Positions 1 through 9,773 are shown, numbered from the stretch's first letter. The stretch is 40,839 bases of DNA from UBA1227 sp963629305 (GCA_963629305.1 CAVGIJ010000012.1:1-40839); one strand, 5' to 3'. Translations and numbers: made by a program. The notes: a model not told the origin generated them from the letters alone.

Positions 1-75
1 GTTTTTGATTCTCTATTTTTTTCATGTTTACATTACGCACAACCCGGAGGATTTATCAGATTTAACTTCAAACTC

Positions 76-94
76 AAATGTGTACAACACATTT
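76..94. promoter_or_regulatory. 19-bp inverted repeat upstream of the lipoprotein gene
   Basis: Two perfect 8-bp arms (AAATGTGT and ACACATTT) are separated by ACA, about 40 bases before the lipoprotein start codon. It could be an operator for the glycoside operon. No convincing -35/-10 pair was found around it and no regulator gene is in view, so the role is a guess. Apart from this, I see nothing else in bases 1-133. Confidence 0.3.
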
Positions 95-133
95 CAAAGA
101 TATACGAAAAAAATATCTGAAAGGATGAAAAAA

Positions 134-1183
134 ATGAACAAAACAAAGAAAAAAAAGATTACAGCCGTAATCATGAGTTTTATCATGCTTTTCACACTGA
201 CATCGTGTGCTCTTGATATGGACTTTATTAAATACGGCTGGGACGGTGTCGTTGACGGAGAACGAATCTGGGGTGAAGAAAGACCGACCACTGAGGAAAA
301 AAGAGATGAAGAAGAATCAACAGATGAATCAAAGGATTCCGAAGAAACTGAAAAAGATGAAGAATCAACAGAAGTTGTAACGGATGAATCCGGCGAAGTT
401 GTAACAGACAAATCCGGTGAGGCAGTTACAAAAAAAGCCGACAAAACTTCGACTTCAGGCAATACAGGTAAAACTTCATCAAAGGCAAGCAGCGGCAACA
501 GCACTACACCCGGATCGGGAAATTCGACCCAAAAAACTTCAACTTCATCCGGTGGTCAAGCAACATCCGCCGACGCTGTCACCGTCTTTAACAATGCGGT
601 AAATGCAGGTAAGCCTACAAGTGCAAAATACAATGTTACCGCAACCGATGCATCTTTTAAAAGTTCAAAAAGTGCGCTCGAATCCGTAATTTCAAGTGCC
701 TTCACAAAGGATGACGTTGTAAAACAGAATTCAACAAATCTTACGGCAAATCACTCTGCTTTTACAAATATTTCCGCATCTGACTGCTCATCCGTTTCAA
801 TAAAAGACAACGGAAGCTCATACACGGTTGTGTTGAATCTTAAATCCGTAACTCTTTCTGCAACGGCATCACCTGCAAAAAACGGCTACATGTATTTCAT
901 GAACAATGCTGACACTACAAGTGTAGTTCAAAAGGCAAACGCAAAAATAATATTTATGAAAAACGGCACTATAAGCTTGTCAAACGGTATAATAACCGCA
1001 ACCATAGACAAAGCAAGCGGAAAATTCACGTCTTGTAAACTCGACTTAAACGAAGCTTATTATGACCAGATATACATTAAAGATCTTCTTGCAGATGCGC
1101 CGTCAGTTGTAGTAAGTCTTATAGGCGATGCAACTCTACACGGAACATTCTCATACAAGCTTTCGGTAACATATTCATTCTAA
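134..1183 (+). CDS. Secreted lipoprotein of unknown function
   Basis: A 349-residue protein with a lysine-rich N-terminus, a hydrophobic segment and a lipobox ending LTSC. Cys25 is therefore the likely lipidation site, and the protein should sit on the outer face of the membrane. Residues about 50-150 are a low-complexity Glu/Asp/Ser/Thr/Gly linker. The remaining 200 residues look like a beta-rich domain that I cannot assign to a family. I chose the ATG at 134 because GAAAGG lies 9 bases upstream; the in-frame ATG at 125 touches that site and is less likely. The gene ends 16 bases before a sugar symporter, so it may be co-transcribed with the rhamnoside genes, perhaps as a surface accessory, but nothing in the sequence proves a link. 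Confidence 0.75.
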   Translation: MNKTKKKKITAVIMSFIMLFTLTSCALDMDFIKYGWDGVVDGERIWGEERPTTEEKRDEEESTDESKDSEETEKDEESTEVVTDESGEVVTDKSGEAVTKKADKTSTSGNTGKTSSKASSGNSTTPGSGNSTQKTSTSSGGQATSADAVTVFNNAVNAGKPTSAKYNVTATDASFKSSKSALESVISSAFTKDDVVKQNSTNLTANHSAFTNISASDCSSVSIKDNGSSYTVVLNLKSVTLSATASPAKNGYMYFMNNADTTSVVQKANAKIIFMKNGTISLSNGIITATIDKASGKFTSCKLDLNEAYYDQIYIKDLLADAPSVVVSLIGDATLHGTFSYKLSVTYSF

Positions 1184-1199
1184 GTTAGGACAGATAAAA

Positions 1200-2675
1200 A
1201 TGCTAAAAAAAGAAAAATTACACATTGACAAAACCGGTTGGAAAACGACCTCAAAGCAACGAGGAAAATACTACTTAGGCGATCTTGCAAGAACATGTGA
1301 AGGTGCAATAATTACAACATTTATGACAATGTTCCTTCTTATGCAGGGAATTAATCCGGCAAAAATGGCGGGAGTAATGCTTGTAGTAAAAATAATTGAC
1401 TCATTTGACGATGTTATTTTCGGCTACATTGTTGATAAATTCAAACTTTCGGAAACTTCAAAACTTCACAAAATTGCCGGCTCAGGAAAATATCTTCCTT
1501 GGTATCGCATTACTTTTTGGCTGTTCCCTCTTTTTACTATCGCATTCTTTCTTATGCCGGCGTCGTTGCCTGAGGGTGCAAAGCTTGCTTGGTTTGGAAT
1601 ATTTTATCTTCTATATGATCTAAGCTATACTCTCGTAGAGGTACCGATGAATTCAATGGCTGTAACTCTGACAGATAACATTGATGAAAGAAACACCATC
1701 ATACAAAACAGAACCATCCTCGATCAAAATGTAATTATGCTTATAGGAATCGTTTTTTACGCTCTTGTAAGTGAAGTCGTAGGAATTCCGATAAAATATG
1801 TTGTTGTCGGCGCATCCGTAATTTTCTTCGCAATGATGCTTCCGCTTACCCGCGGCGTAGAAGAATACAACACCGAACTTGCCAATGTAGATGAAGAAGA
1901 AAATGCTCATTATACGTTTCATGATATGGTGGACTGCCTTAAAACAAATAAGTATATGTTCATTCTTCTTCTCTCAAATCTTGCGGTTTCCTGTCTTGCA
2001 ACAGGTGCAAATCTCGCGAACTACGTGGCATATTACCACTTCGGAAATTCACTTGTTTTCGCTGTTCCGATTGCAATTGCAGCAATTCCCGGACTCATTG
2101 CACAGCTCAATGCAGCAAGAATAACAAAAAAATTCGGCAAAATACCTACTGTAATCTTTTGCGGACTTCTCGGAGGTATTCCTCTAATTTCAATTTACTT
2201 TGTGGGCTCAAAACATGTTGTCCTTATATGTATGTTGCTTGTTCTACAAGCACTCCCCGGCAATGTATCCAATATTGCAAAAACATTCCTTATTCCGGAT
2301 ACAATAGAATACACCAGATATAAAACAGGAAAAGATTGTACAGGAATTTTCTTTGCAATTAACTCATTCGTTACAAAACTTACTCAAAGTGTTGCCTCAT
2401 CACTCGGCCTTTTCCTTCTCGGACTCTCGGGATGGGTTGAAATTGAAGCAACAGACTTTGGTGATATTGCTGCGCAGCATATACAGCAGCCGGAATCCGC
2501 ATTGAATATGCTGTGGGTAGTTTATACGTTAATACCTGCTATAGGTACAATACTCGGAATAGTAATTATTATGGCATACAAGCTTCGAGACAAGGATGCC
2601 GACCTTATGGCAAAATGCAACGCCGGAGAAATAACTCGTGAGGAATGTGAAGCACAGCTCTCAAGAAAATATTGA
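1200..2675 (+). CDS. GPH/MelB-type sugar:cation symporter (MFS)
   Basis: A 491-residue polytopic membrane protein with about 12 hydrophobic segments. It has the MelB/GPH signature of an early acidic patch (SFDDVIFGYIVDK), which in this family lies in the cation-coupling region. The family imports glycosides and oligosaccharides with Na+ or H+. The C-terminal tail is charged and cytoplasmic. AGGA sits 9 bases before the ATG. It lies between a lipoprotein and an alpha-L-rhamnosidase, so rhamnose-containing glycosides are the likely cargo. That cargo is inferred from context only; residues that would fix specificity cannot be read from sequence. Confidence 0.88.
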   Translation: MLKKEKLHIDKTGWKTTSKQRGKYYLGDLARTCEGAIITTFMTMFLLMQGINPAKMAGVMLVVKIIDSFDDVIFGYIVDKFKLSETSKLHKIAGSGKYLPWYRITFWLFPLFTIAFFLMPASLPEGAKLAWFGIFYLLYDLSYTLVEVPMNSMAVTLTDNIDERNTIIQNRTILDQNVIMLIGIVFYALVSEVVGIPIKYVVVGASVIFFAMMLPLTRGVEEYNTELANVDEEENAHYTFHDMVDCLKTNKYMFILLLSNLAVSCLATGANLANYVAYYHFGNSLVFAVPIAIAAIPGLIAQLNAARITKKFGKIPTVIFCGLLGGIPLISIYFVGSKHVVLICMLLVLQALPGNVSNIAKTFLIPDTIEYTRYKTGKDCTGIFFAINSFVTKLTQSVASSLGLFLLGLSGWVEIEATDFGDIAAQHIQQPESALNMLWVVYTLIPAIGTILGIVIIMAYKLRDKDADLMAKCNAGEITREECEAQLSRKY

Positions 2676-2722
2676 TTCATATCAAAAAAGATAAGTTGGA
2701 AACATAAGGAAAAATACTCAAG

Positions 2723-5500
2723 ATGGATATTTATTCAGTAAAAATTAACGGATACACAAATCCATGCGGATATGACCTTTCAGATCTTCGTATTTCATGG
2801 AAGGTTAAAAATACCTCGGGAAAAAAACAGAAATTTGTAAAAATAGAAATCAGCACAAATAAAGACTTTTCAAATATTGAATTTGAAAAGTCAGGTTCTG
2901 ACCTTAATTCATGCGGAGAGTCGATAGACTTTCCGCTGAAACCCCTCACAAGGTACTTTGTGAGGGTAACGGTCGTTGCCGACAATGATGACGTTGGCAT
3001 ATGCGACAAGTCATTTTTTGAAACGGGAAAGATGTCGGATCCGTGGGTTGGAAAATGGATAGGAGTTTCAAAAAATGATTTAAGTGATCATAAATTTCAT
3101 CCGGAATTTAAAAAAGAGTTCAGAGCAAAGACCGACAAGGATATAGAGTCCGCAAGGCTATATATCTGCGGTCTTGGCTCTTTTGTCGCATATATCAACG
3201 GAATGCGTGTCGGCAACGACCATCTTGCACCGTTTATAAATGATTACGAATCCGGATACCAGTATATGACGTATGACATAACAAATTTACTGTCAGCACA
3301 GACAAGCGATATTCCAAGTAACAACGTTTTAAATGTTTTTCTCGGCAACGCGTGGTACAGAGGTAAATTCGGGCTCAGTTGTAAGTCGCATTATGAAAGA
3401 CCATTTGCACTTATAGCGGAAATTCATATCAATTACGGCGACGGTACAAAGGATATCATCGCAACCGACAATACATTTTTTTACAAAAGAAGTCCGTTCA
3501 CCCTTACGGACATCTATGACGGCGAAACACAGGATTATACTCTTTACGGCAATCCTGATAATAAATTCGAAAAAAATGCGGAGCTTATTGATTGCAATTA
3601 TAATTTACTTGAACGCTATTCAATTCCGTTGTGTTCAATGGAAAAACTCGCTGTAAAAGAAATAATAAAGAGTCCAAGGAACGAACTGATTCTTGATTTC
3701 GGTCAGAATTTTGCAGGTTATGTTGAATTCAATCTGCCGTTAGAAAAAAATCAAACCGTAGAACTTGAATTCTGTGAGATACTTCAAAACGGATCATTTT
3801 ATAATGAAAACTACAGAACAGCAGCCTCGACATTTACTTATATCTCTGATGGAGTCAATCGGTCGGTACATACATATTTTTCATACTTTGGCTTTAGATA
3901 TGTAAGAGTTACCGGAGTTAAAAATATTTCTTCCGATGCATTTATCGGGCACGTAATTTACTCTGAAATGGACAGGATCGGTTTTCTGGTAACCGGAAGT
4001 AAGAAGATAAATAAACTTTACGAAAATTCATTATGGGGGCTTAAATCGAACTTTACAGACATACCGACCGACTGCCCGCAACGTGACGAGCGTCTCGGAT
4101 GGTGCGGAGACACACAGGTATTTTGTAAAACCGCCTCCTATCATATGGATACGCGTGCTTTTTATCAAAAGTTCATGCGCGATTTAAAATATGACCAGAA
4201 TAGAAACAACGGAAAGGTTGCCATCTATCTTCCGAATGAGTTTCCGGGACTCGTCGCCGGTGTTTGGAGTGATATTTCAACTATAATTCCCACTGCACTA
4301 TTTGATTTTTTCGGAGACAGGAATGCCCTTGAAGAAAATTATGCCTTAATGAAAAATTGGGTGGACTATGTACATTCTGAAGATAGCGCACGAGGAGAAA
4401 AAAATCTCTATGATTTCGGATTTCAATTCGGCGACTGGCTAGCTCTTGACGGGCCAACCGATCAAAGCAGGTTTGGACGCACCGACAAATATTTCGTTTC
4501 TTCGGCTTATTATTATCAGTCGGCTAAAGCTGTAGCAAAAGCTGCGAAAAACCTCGGGTATACAGACGATTTTAGAAAATACTGCGATTTATCACATAAC
4601 ATAAAAAAAGCAATTATCAATGAATACTTTACCCCCACCGGAAGATTATCCGTTGATACACAGACAGGTTACATACTTTGTCTTGCATTTGGCATATATA
4701 CAAACAAAGAAAGAATTGTAAATGACTTAAAGCTGCGAATAAAAAATGATTGTAAAAAGATTAAAGGTGGTTTTGTCGGTGCAACCATGATGAACACAGT
4801 TCTCTCCGATAACGGTCTTTCGGATATTGCCTATGATTTTTTGACCGATGAAAATTATCCGGGATGGCTTTATCAGGTGAATCTCGGCGCAACAACTATC
4901 TGGGAAAGATGGAACAGCGTACTTCCGGACGGCAAAATATCCGGTACACAGATGAATTCACTGAATCACTATTCCTACGGTTCTGTAGTTGAATTTCTTT
5001 ATAAAAATGCTGCCGGACTTGCGTCGGATACTCCGGGATTTAAGCATGCTGTTATAGCACCGAGACCGGATATAAGACTCAGGTATCTTGAATTAAAATA
5101 CGACAGTGCAAGCGGAGTATATTCATCATCATGGAAAATTAATGATGACGGCAGTGTTTCATATAACATTGAAATTCCTTTCAACTGTACAGCAGATGTA
5201 TTTCTTGAAGGTGAAGACGATTCAAAACATCTTGACTCCGGTTTTTATTCCTTTACAATAAAAACAGATAAAAAATACAACCTTCTTTATACATCATCAA
5301 CACCGCTCACAAGGCTTTTAAAGGATGAAAGAGTTGTAGAAATACTCGATGAGCTCATACCGGGATTGTCATCTACAGATACAAGCGATACCGAAGCTAT
5401 GAGTAAATCACTCGAGGATGAAAAAACAAAGGCATTACTTTTTAGAGCACCTGTTGACCATATTGATAAAGCAATAAGCATGATTACAAAGCTTAAATAA
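2723..5500 (+). CDS. GH78 alpha-L-rhamnosidase
   Basis: A 925-residue glycoside hydrolase that releases terminal alpha-L-rhamnose from plant glycosides or pectic fragments. The N-terminal beta domains run to about residue 400, followed by the (alpha/alpha)6 catalytic barrel. The family hallmark DCPQRDERLGW lies at about residues 450-460, followed by CGDTQVF; it carries conserved acidic catalytic-site residues. No signal peptide is visible, so it probably acts inside the cell on imported glycosides, matching the symporter 48 bases upstream. Residues beyond about 865 form an extra helical tail containing the phrase DELIPGLSS, which is not part of the core fold. AAGGA lies 12 bases before the ATG, a slightly long spacing. 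The next gene begins 16 bases downstream, so the operon continues. Confidence 0.92.
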   Translation: MDIYSVKINGYTNPCGYDLSDLRISWKVKNTSGKKQKFVKIEISTNKDFSNIEFEKSGSDLNSCGESIDFPLKPLTRYFVRVTVVADNDDVGICDKSFFETGKMSDPWVGKWIGVSKNDLSDHKFHPEFKKEFRAKTDKDIESARLYICGLGSFVAYINGMRVGNDHLAPFINDYESGYQYMTYDITNLLSAQTSDIPSNNVLNVFLGNAWYRGKFGLSCKSHYERPFALIAEIHINYGDGTKDIIATDNTFFYKRSPFTLTDIYDGETQDYTLYGNPDNKFEKNAELIDCNYNLLERYSIPLCSMEKLAVKEIIKSPRNELILDFGQNFAGYVEFNLPLEKNQTVELEFCEILQNGSFYNENYRTAASTFTYISDGVNRSVHTYFSYFGFRYVRVTGVKNISSDAFIGHVIYSEMDRIGFLVTGSKKINKLYENSLWGLKSNFTDIPTDCPQRDERLGWCGDTQVFCKTASYHMDTRAFYQKFMRDLKYDQNRNNGKVAIYLPNEFPGLVAGVWSDISTIIPTALFDFFGDRNALEENYALMKNWVDYVHSEDSARGEKNLYDFGFQFGDWLALDGPTDQSRFGRTDKYFVSSAYYYQSAKAVAKAAKNLGYTDDFRKYCDLSHNIKKAIINEYFTPTGRLSVDTQTGYILCLAFGIYTNKERIVNDLKLRIKNDCKKIKGGFVGATMMNTVLSDNGLSDIAYDFLTDENYPGWLYQVNLGATTIWERWNSVLPDGKISGTQMNSLNHYSYGSVVEFLYKNAAGLASDTPGFKHAVIAPRPDIRLRYLELKYDSASGVYSSSWKINDDGSVSYNIEIPFNCTADVFLEGEDDSKHLDSGFYSFTIKTDKKYNLLYTSSTPLTRLLKDERVVEILDELIPGLSSTDTSDTEAMSKSLEDEKTKALLFRAPVDHIDKAISMITKLK

Positions 5501-5516
5501 AACATGAGGTACTGTC

Positions 5517-7037
5517 ATGAACGAATCCGAAAAAATAATCTTTTACGATATATCAAAGCTTATCGAAACAAAAAATGTTCGTAGAAGATGTAAAAAAAAT
5601 TATATCGAAAAAAAGCTCAAAGCTATGTTACCGATGTACAGCTTTAAAGTAACATCCGCAAAAGTGTTTGATGACGGCAAATATACTGTTTCACTTTTTA
5701 AGAAAATACGCGATTTACCATCCTTTTGCGAAGTTCAGATAAAAGTTAAAACAGGTAAAAAATTCGAAGAAATAACAGTTTGGTCTCCCCTCTCATGGAA
5801 CGACCGTTTCATCGGAACGGGTGGTGGCGGAACAGGTACAGGCGGCAGTAATTTTATAAATAAACCCGATAATGCTTGCAGAGGAATGACACTCCCATTT
5901 GCGATAATGAACGGATTTTCTGCTGCCTCCGGAAATGCAATGAATTACAAAGAACGAAGCATTAAAGACCTGACAATAGATAAAAAGACAGGAAGTCCTG
6001 ACCCGGATATACTTGAAAATTGGCGTTTACGTACAACACATGATATGACGGTGTTTGGCAAAGCTGTAACGGAAATAATTCATGATAGAAAACCTATCTA
6101 CTCATATTTTCACGGCGGTTCCGGCGGCGGACGTCAAGCAATGGTTGAAGCACAAAATTACCCTGAGGATTACAACGGAATTTGGGCTTCCTGTCCTGCA
6201 ATCAACTGGACGAAATTTTTACCGATGGGATTTTGGTTTCCTGCTGTGATGAATGAGTATAATCACGTTATTCCTTATAAAAAAATGGAAACGTTTCGTA
6301 ATGAGATCATAAAAAAACAAGGCGGAAAAAATAAATTTTATAAAAATGTTCCATCTAAAATTTTTGACCCCTATGCTCTTGTGGGCAAAAAAGGAATAAC
6401 AAAGAAAGATGCGGCCGTTTTTTCCGCATTCCTAAAAGGACCGTATGACAAAAACGGCAATAGGCTATGGTATTCTTTCAGACCGGGTATAAAATTTTAT
6501 AACAATATCATACCAATCGGAGCCTACTACTATTCTTTTATTACAAAGAAACCCAAAGCATTTCTTTTGTGTAGTTTTGTTGCTCACTGGGCAGGAGTTA
6601 ATCCTAAAACAGACCTACAATCATTAAACATTTCAACTTTCAATAAATTTTTCAAAGAAACACAAGAAGTTCTTAAAGACTGCGGTGCTGACAATCCCGA
6701 TTTAGGACAATTTGCCGCCCTTGGCAATAAACTTATCCTTGATCACGGATACAATGATCCGCTTATTCCTATAGACGGTTCAATAAACTATTATGACCGT
6801 GTAACTGAAATATTCGGTTCAAAGGAAAAAGTCAGGTCATTTTTCAGAATGTACTTAAACCCCGGAGACGGACACGGTGATTGTTATAACAAAGGTGCCG
6901 GAATAACGGAAAGTGACGGTTTCACTGCACTTATGAATTGGGTTGAAAATGATATTTCACCCGAGAAGATTCGTGTTGTACGTATAGATAAAAAAAATAA
7001 AAATATCTTATATGAAACTTTCAGAGAAGAATATTAA
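5517..7037 (+). CDS. Tannase/feruloyl-esterase-family alpha/beta hydrolase
   Basis: A 506-residue hydrolase of the tannase/feruloyl esterase family, which cleaves gallate, ferulate or related aromatic esters. The nucleophile motif is HGGSGGGRQAM with Ser202. The probable acid is Asp414 in HGYND and the probable base is His453 in GDGHGDC. Classical members have a Cys directly before the Ser and directly after the His, joined as a disulfide. Here the position before Ser202 is Gly and the only nearby Cys is 456, so that bond is missing. This fits a cytoplasmic enzyme without a signal peptide. Together with the rhamnosidase it suggests attack on acylated rhamnosides, such as phenolic or flavonoid glycosides. 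The 3' end lies 16 bases before the next start. Confidence 0.82.
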   Translation: MNESEKIIFYDISKLIETKNVRRRCKKNYIEKKLKAMLPMYSFKVTSAKVFDDGKYTVSLFKKIRDLPSFCEVQIKVKTGKKFEEITVWSPLSWNDRFIGTGGGGTGTGGSNFINKPDNACRGMTLPFAIMNGFSAASGNAMNYKERSIKDLTIDKKTGSPDPDILENWRLRTTHDMTVFGKAVTEIIHDRKPIYSYFHGGSGGGRQAMVEAQNYPEDYNGIWASCPAINWTKFLPMGFWFPAVMNEYNHVIPYKKMETFRNEIIKKQGGKNKFYKNVPSKIFDPYALVGKKGITKKDAAVFSAFLKGPYDKNGNRLWYSFRPGIKFYNNIIPIGAYYYSFITKKPKAFLLCSFVAHWAGVNPKTDLQSLNISTFNKFFKETQEVLKDCGADNPDLGQFAALGNKLILDHGYNDPLIPIDGSINYYDRVTEIFGSKEKVRSFFRMYLNPGDGHGDCYNKGAGITESDGFTALMNWVENDISPEKIRVVRIDKKNKNILYETFREEY

Positions 7038-7053
7038 AGGGAAAGAGTATTTT

Positions 7054-8085
7054 ATGAACACAGATGTACATTCACCTATTAGTATTTGGGGAGAAAACAT
7101 TCCATTCAATTCCCCTAATACTAAACTTAGCATAATGAATATAAACTATAAGCAAAGTACATTTTCATGTTTTATTAAATTTATACTTGCTATAAAAGAT
7201 AATAAGGAACGAAAATTTTCATCAAAAAGATTATCATCAATTGATACATATACGTATAAGACACAAATCAAAAAAGGTCGTTGCAGTGAAACTTTTGAAG
7301 ATATTCCGTGCCTTACACCGTATCTTGTCTCCGGAAGCGACAGAGCAGTTATCGTTGTTCCGGGTGGCGGATATGCTGCGGGATTTTTCCCCGGAAAACT
7401 TGATTTTCCCGACAGCGATGCCGAAATGGGACTTGCCGCAAAACGGCTTCAGGCAGCGGGCATAAATGCATTTGTACTTTCATACCGCTATAACCCCTAC
7501 AGATATCCTGTTCCTCTGCTTGATATGCAACGTGCGGTAAAATTTTTGAAATTCAATGCAAGCAAATATGGCATTGATAAAAACAAAATCGGGCTTGTAG
7601 GTTTTTCAGCGGGTGGATACCAAGTCGGAGGTTTTATAAACCTATTTATGAACAATCAGGACAAAACATTTAATCTTTTACCGAATAGCTATACACCTGA
7701 TGAAATTGACAAAATTGATGATACCGTAAACAACGCTGCCATGTTTTATCCCCTTTTGTCCTTTGAAAATCATAAAAATATTTTATCCGTATTTTTGCCT
7801 GAAGATTTGATCGACAAAAATAATGCACAAATCAAATCATTTATTGCCTCTCTTACCTTGTCAAAAAATATCAACAGCATATCTGTCCCACAATTCTTAT
7901 CCCACGGAACTAAGGATTTTCTTGTCAATTATAAATCCACGGAAACATATGCAAATGCTTTAAAAGAACAAGGCGGCAATTGCAAATACATCTCTGCTCC
8001 CGGCGCAAGCCACGTATTTACCGAGGAAAAGAAATACAGATATGTATTTGATGAATATCTTTCTTGGGCAAATATGCAGTTCTGA
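7054..8085 (+). CDS. Alpha/beta hydrolase, BD-FAE/acetyl-esterase-like
   Basis: A 343-residue serine esterase. The oxyanion loop is VPGGGYAAG (about 102-110), the nucleophile is Ser185 in GFSAGGY, and the likely acid and base are Asp288 in HGTKD and His320 in GASHVF. These are the landmarks of the BD-FAE/acetylxylan-esterase-like group, which removes acetyl or feruloyl groups from glycans. There is no signal peptide. The first 75 residues are not part of the fold and I do not recognise them. I chose the ATG at 7054 because GAAAGAG lies 6 bases upstream; an upstream in-frame ATG at 7012 lies inside the preceding gene. Last gene of the rhamnoside operon, followed by a strong hairpin. Confidence 0.82.
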   Translation: MNTDVHSPISIWGENIPFNSPNTKLSIMNINYKQSTFSCFIKFILAIKDNKERKFSSKRLSSIDTYTYKTQIKKGRCSETFEDIPCLTPYLVSGSDRAVIVVPGGGYAAGFFPGKLDFPDSDAEMGLAAKRLQAAGINAFVLSYRYNPYRYPVPLLDMQRAVKFLKFNASKYGIDKNKIGLVGFSAGGYQVGGFINLFMNNQDKTFNLLPNSYTPDEIDKIDDTVNNAAMFYPLLSFENHKNILSVFLPEDLIDKNNAQIKSFIASLTLSKNINSISVPQFLSHGTKDFLVNYKSTETYANALKEQGGNCKYISAPGASHVFTEEKKYRYVFDEYLSWANMQF

Positions 8086-8123
8086 GAAAAATAAACCGTA
8101 TTAAAAAATTATCTTATAAAAAT

Positions 8124-8155
8124 ACAGTCACGGTAAACATAATTACCGTGACTGT
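8124..8155. terminator. Bidirectional terminator between convergent genes
   Basis: A perfect 13-bp stem (ACAGTCACGGTAA pairing with its complement) around a 6-base loop, between two converging genes. T-rich sequence follows on both strands (TGCTTT rightwards, ATTTTTAT leftwards), so it probably serves both the rhamnoside operon and the esterase gene. Confidence 0.8.
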
Positions 8156-8187
8156 TGCTTTATGATTATACTTTGTTTAATTTACTT

Positions 8188-9540
8188 TTAGTCAGATATT
8201 TTTTTGAATTTTTTCACGCAAATACCTACGCTTACAATTGATGTTGCCAATGCCGTTACAACACAAGCAGTTACCCCGCGCTCCCCCGTCTCAACGATTT
8301 CTTCAGATACTGCATCCTCATTTAATGCACTACTATCCGAAAGCGGAATGTTGTCATTTGAAATAACAGTAGAATCACTCACTGTATTCTCTATTTTTTC
8401 TTCTGTCTCAACATAAGTTACATCTGAAGTCATATAGATATCCAGCCATTCATTAACTTTTTCAGTCCATTTATCGTATGTACCGGGATCTGCAAGTAAT
8501 GTATGATCACTGTTTTTCCACCAAACTACCTCGTTATCAATCCCGTACTCATCAAGTACTGCCTTTATAGTATTATACTGATTAGTTCCTATGGTCTTAT
8601 CTTTACCTGCAAATCCCATAAGAGTTGGGCATGAATTTTCGTTTATATTGGCTACAGGCGAGATTGCATTAAGCAGTGCATCCTTACCTGTTGCCTCGGG
8701 ATTTTCAATATCTTCCGCTGTTATAGTTTCACCGGAAACTATTGTTGCAAAAGATGCAACTTCAGCGTCTGTATAATTATCAAATGTTCCCTTATAAAAT
8801 CCGACCGGAGTTGTTATTGGGAAAATCATTTTTATCGGAAGAGGACATTCATCCGCTCTGCTATATGCATACAACGAAAGTAAATGCGACCCTGATGAAA
8901 ATCCGGACATTGCCATACGATCAAGTGTGTACCCGAGTTTAGAGCACTTATCTATAATTGATTTTGTACACGCTGTAACATCGTCAAGCATGTCAAAAAT
9001 ATCTGCATTTGATTTACTTCCTGTTACTCGTGCAACATCGTCATTGCCCTGGGATGCAAGGTCATAATCCATAGTCGCGGTGATAAATCCCTGCTTTGCA
9101 AAACGCGCCGCACTCCAATCACAATGGTCTTTTGAACCCATAGTCCAGGTGCCACCGTGAATAAAAAGAATCAAACCTTGGGCCTCAGTGGTATCAAGAC
9201 CTTTAGGGACATAAAGATCATACTTTAAGGCATCACGTATATTGCCATCCTTGTCTGCATATGTGAGATTCTCATAAACCGTTCCGTCAGAAGTCGACCA
9301 GTTTTCCTTTGCACCCGCAAGGAGATTTGCAGCGTCAAACACCTTGTTCATAAGAGGAATTGCAACACGTGCCATTCCATAGCTCATATCCTTAACTCCA
9401 AAGCCCGTGGGATCTTCTGATGAATTGTTTTTATTCAGCAACTCATCAATGCTCAATGCACTTGCGGACATTGTTGTCAAAGTAAAAATAATTGCAACGG
9501 CAACAATTAATGAAACTGTTTTTTTTAGACTGTTTTTCAT
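8188..9540 (-). CDS. Secreted, C-terminally anchored alpha/beta hydrolase
   Basis: A 450-residue exported esterase. A signal peptide (basic start, hydrophobic core, cleavage near ASA at residues 25-27) leads into an alpha/beta hydrolase domain. The domain has an HGGTW oxyanion motif (about 128-132), nucleophile Ser215 in GFSSGS, acid Asp314 in GKD and His346 in SDH. A Ser/Glu-rich linker follows. The C-terminus has the three parts of a surface anchor: a TGERG motif, a hydrophobic stretch and a basic FKK tail. This resembles a relaxed sortase signal instead of LPXTG. The substrate is unknown, but carbohydrate esters are likely from the family and the neighbouring operon. AGGAG lies 7 bases before the ATG. 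The gene converges on the rhamnoside operon. Confidence 0.82.
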   Translation of the reverse strand: MKNSLKKTVSLIVAVAIIFTLTTMSASALSIDELLNKNNSSEDPTGFGVKDMSYGMARVAIPLMNKVFDAANLLAGAKENWSTSDGTVYENLTYADKDGNIRDALKYDLYVPKGLDTTEAQGLILFIHGGTWTMGSKDHCDWSAARFAKQGFITATMDYDLASQGNDDVARVTGSKSNADIFDMLDDVTACTKSIIDKCSKLGYTLDRMAMSGFSSGSHLLSLYAYSRADECPLPIKMIFPITTPVGFYKGTFDNYTDAEVASFATIVSGETITAEDIENPEATGKDALLNAISPVANINENSCPTLMGFAGKDKTIGTNQYNTIKAVLDEYGIDNEVVWWKNSDHTLLADPGTYDKWTEKVNEWLDIYMTSDVTYVETEEKIENTVSDSTVISNDNIPLSDSSALNEDAVSEEIVETGERGVTACVVTALATSIVSVGICVKKFKKISD

Positions 9541-9642
9541 TTTATCACTCCTGAAAATTAAATTTACCCAAATAATATATTACTTTTTCAGTAGCAATAA
9601 TTCATCTGCAAAAATTGGCAATTCATCTTAAAATCTTGTGTT

Positions 9643-9714
9643 ATGCAATATCTTTTACCGCTGCTGCAATCGCTTCTTCAATTGCTGACATTTTTTATCT
9701 TATAAGGTCTTAAT
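9643..9714. repeat. Repeat copy 1: probable scar of a lost hicAB module
   Basis: Bases 9643-9700 are identical over all 58 positions to 11437-11494, and the first 44 match the 3' end of the hicB gene at 12320-12363 with one difference. On the minus strand they read EEAIAAAVKDIA and a stop, the C-terminus of that antitoxin, but no gene precedes them. Directly beyond (9701-9714) is TATAAGGTCTTAAT, close to the end of the 55-bp element found upstream of both intact hicA genes. It looks like a module deleted between its two boundary repeats. The rest of 9541-9773 holds only the adjoining hairpin and no gene. Confidence 0.6.
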
Positions 9715-9745
9715 AAGGCGGCCATCAAAAAGATAGCCGCCTTAT
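9713..9745. terminator. Hairpin after the Cys/His-rich protein gene
   Basis: A GC-rich 10-bp stem (ATAAGGCGGC and complement) lies just beyond the stop codon of the gene at 9774. Leftwards it is followed by ATTAAG, a poor U-tract, so termination would be moderate at best. Confidence 0.5.
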
Positions 9746-9773
9746 GTTTAAATTTACATTGCTTTATTACTTG

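Noticed and set aside
94..504. A minus-strand open frame opposite the lipoprotein linker
   Set aside because: It mirrors the Glu/Asp/Ser linker composition, has no ribosome site and conflicts with a clear lipoprotein gene.
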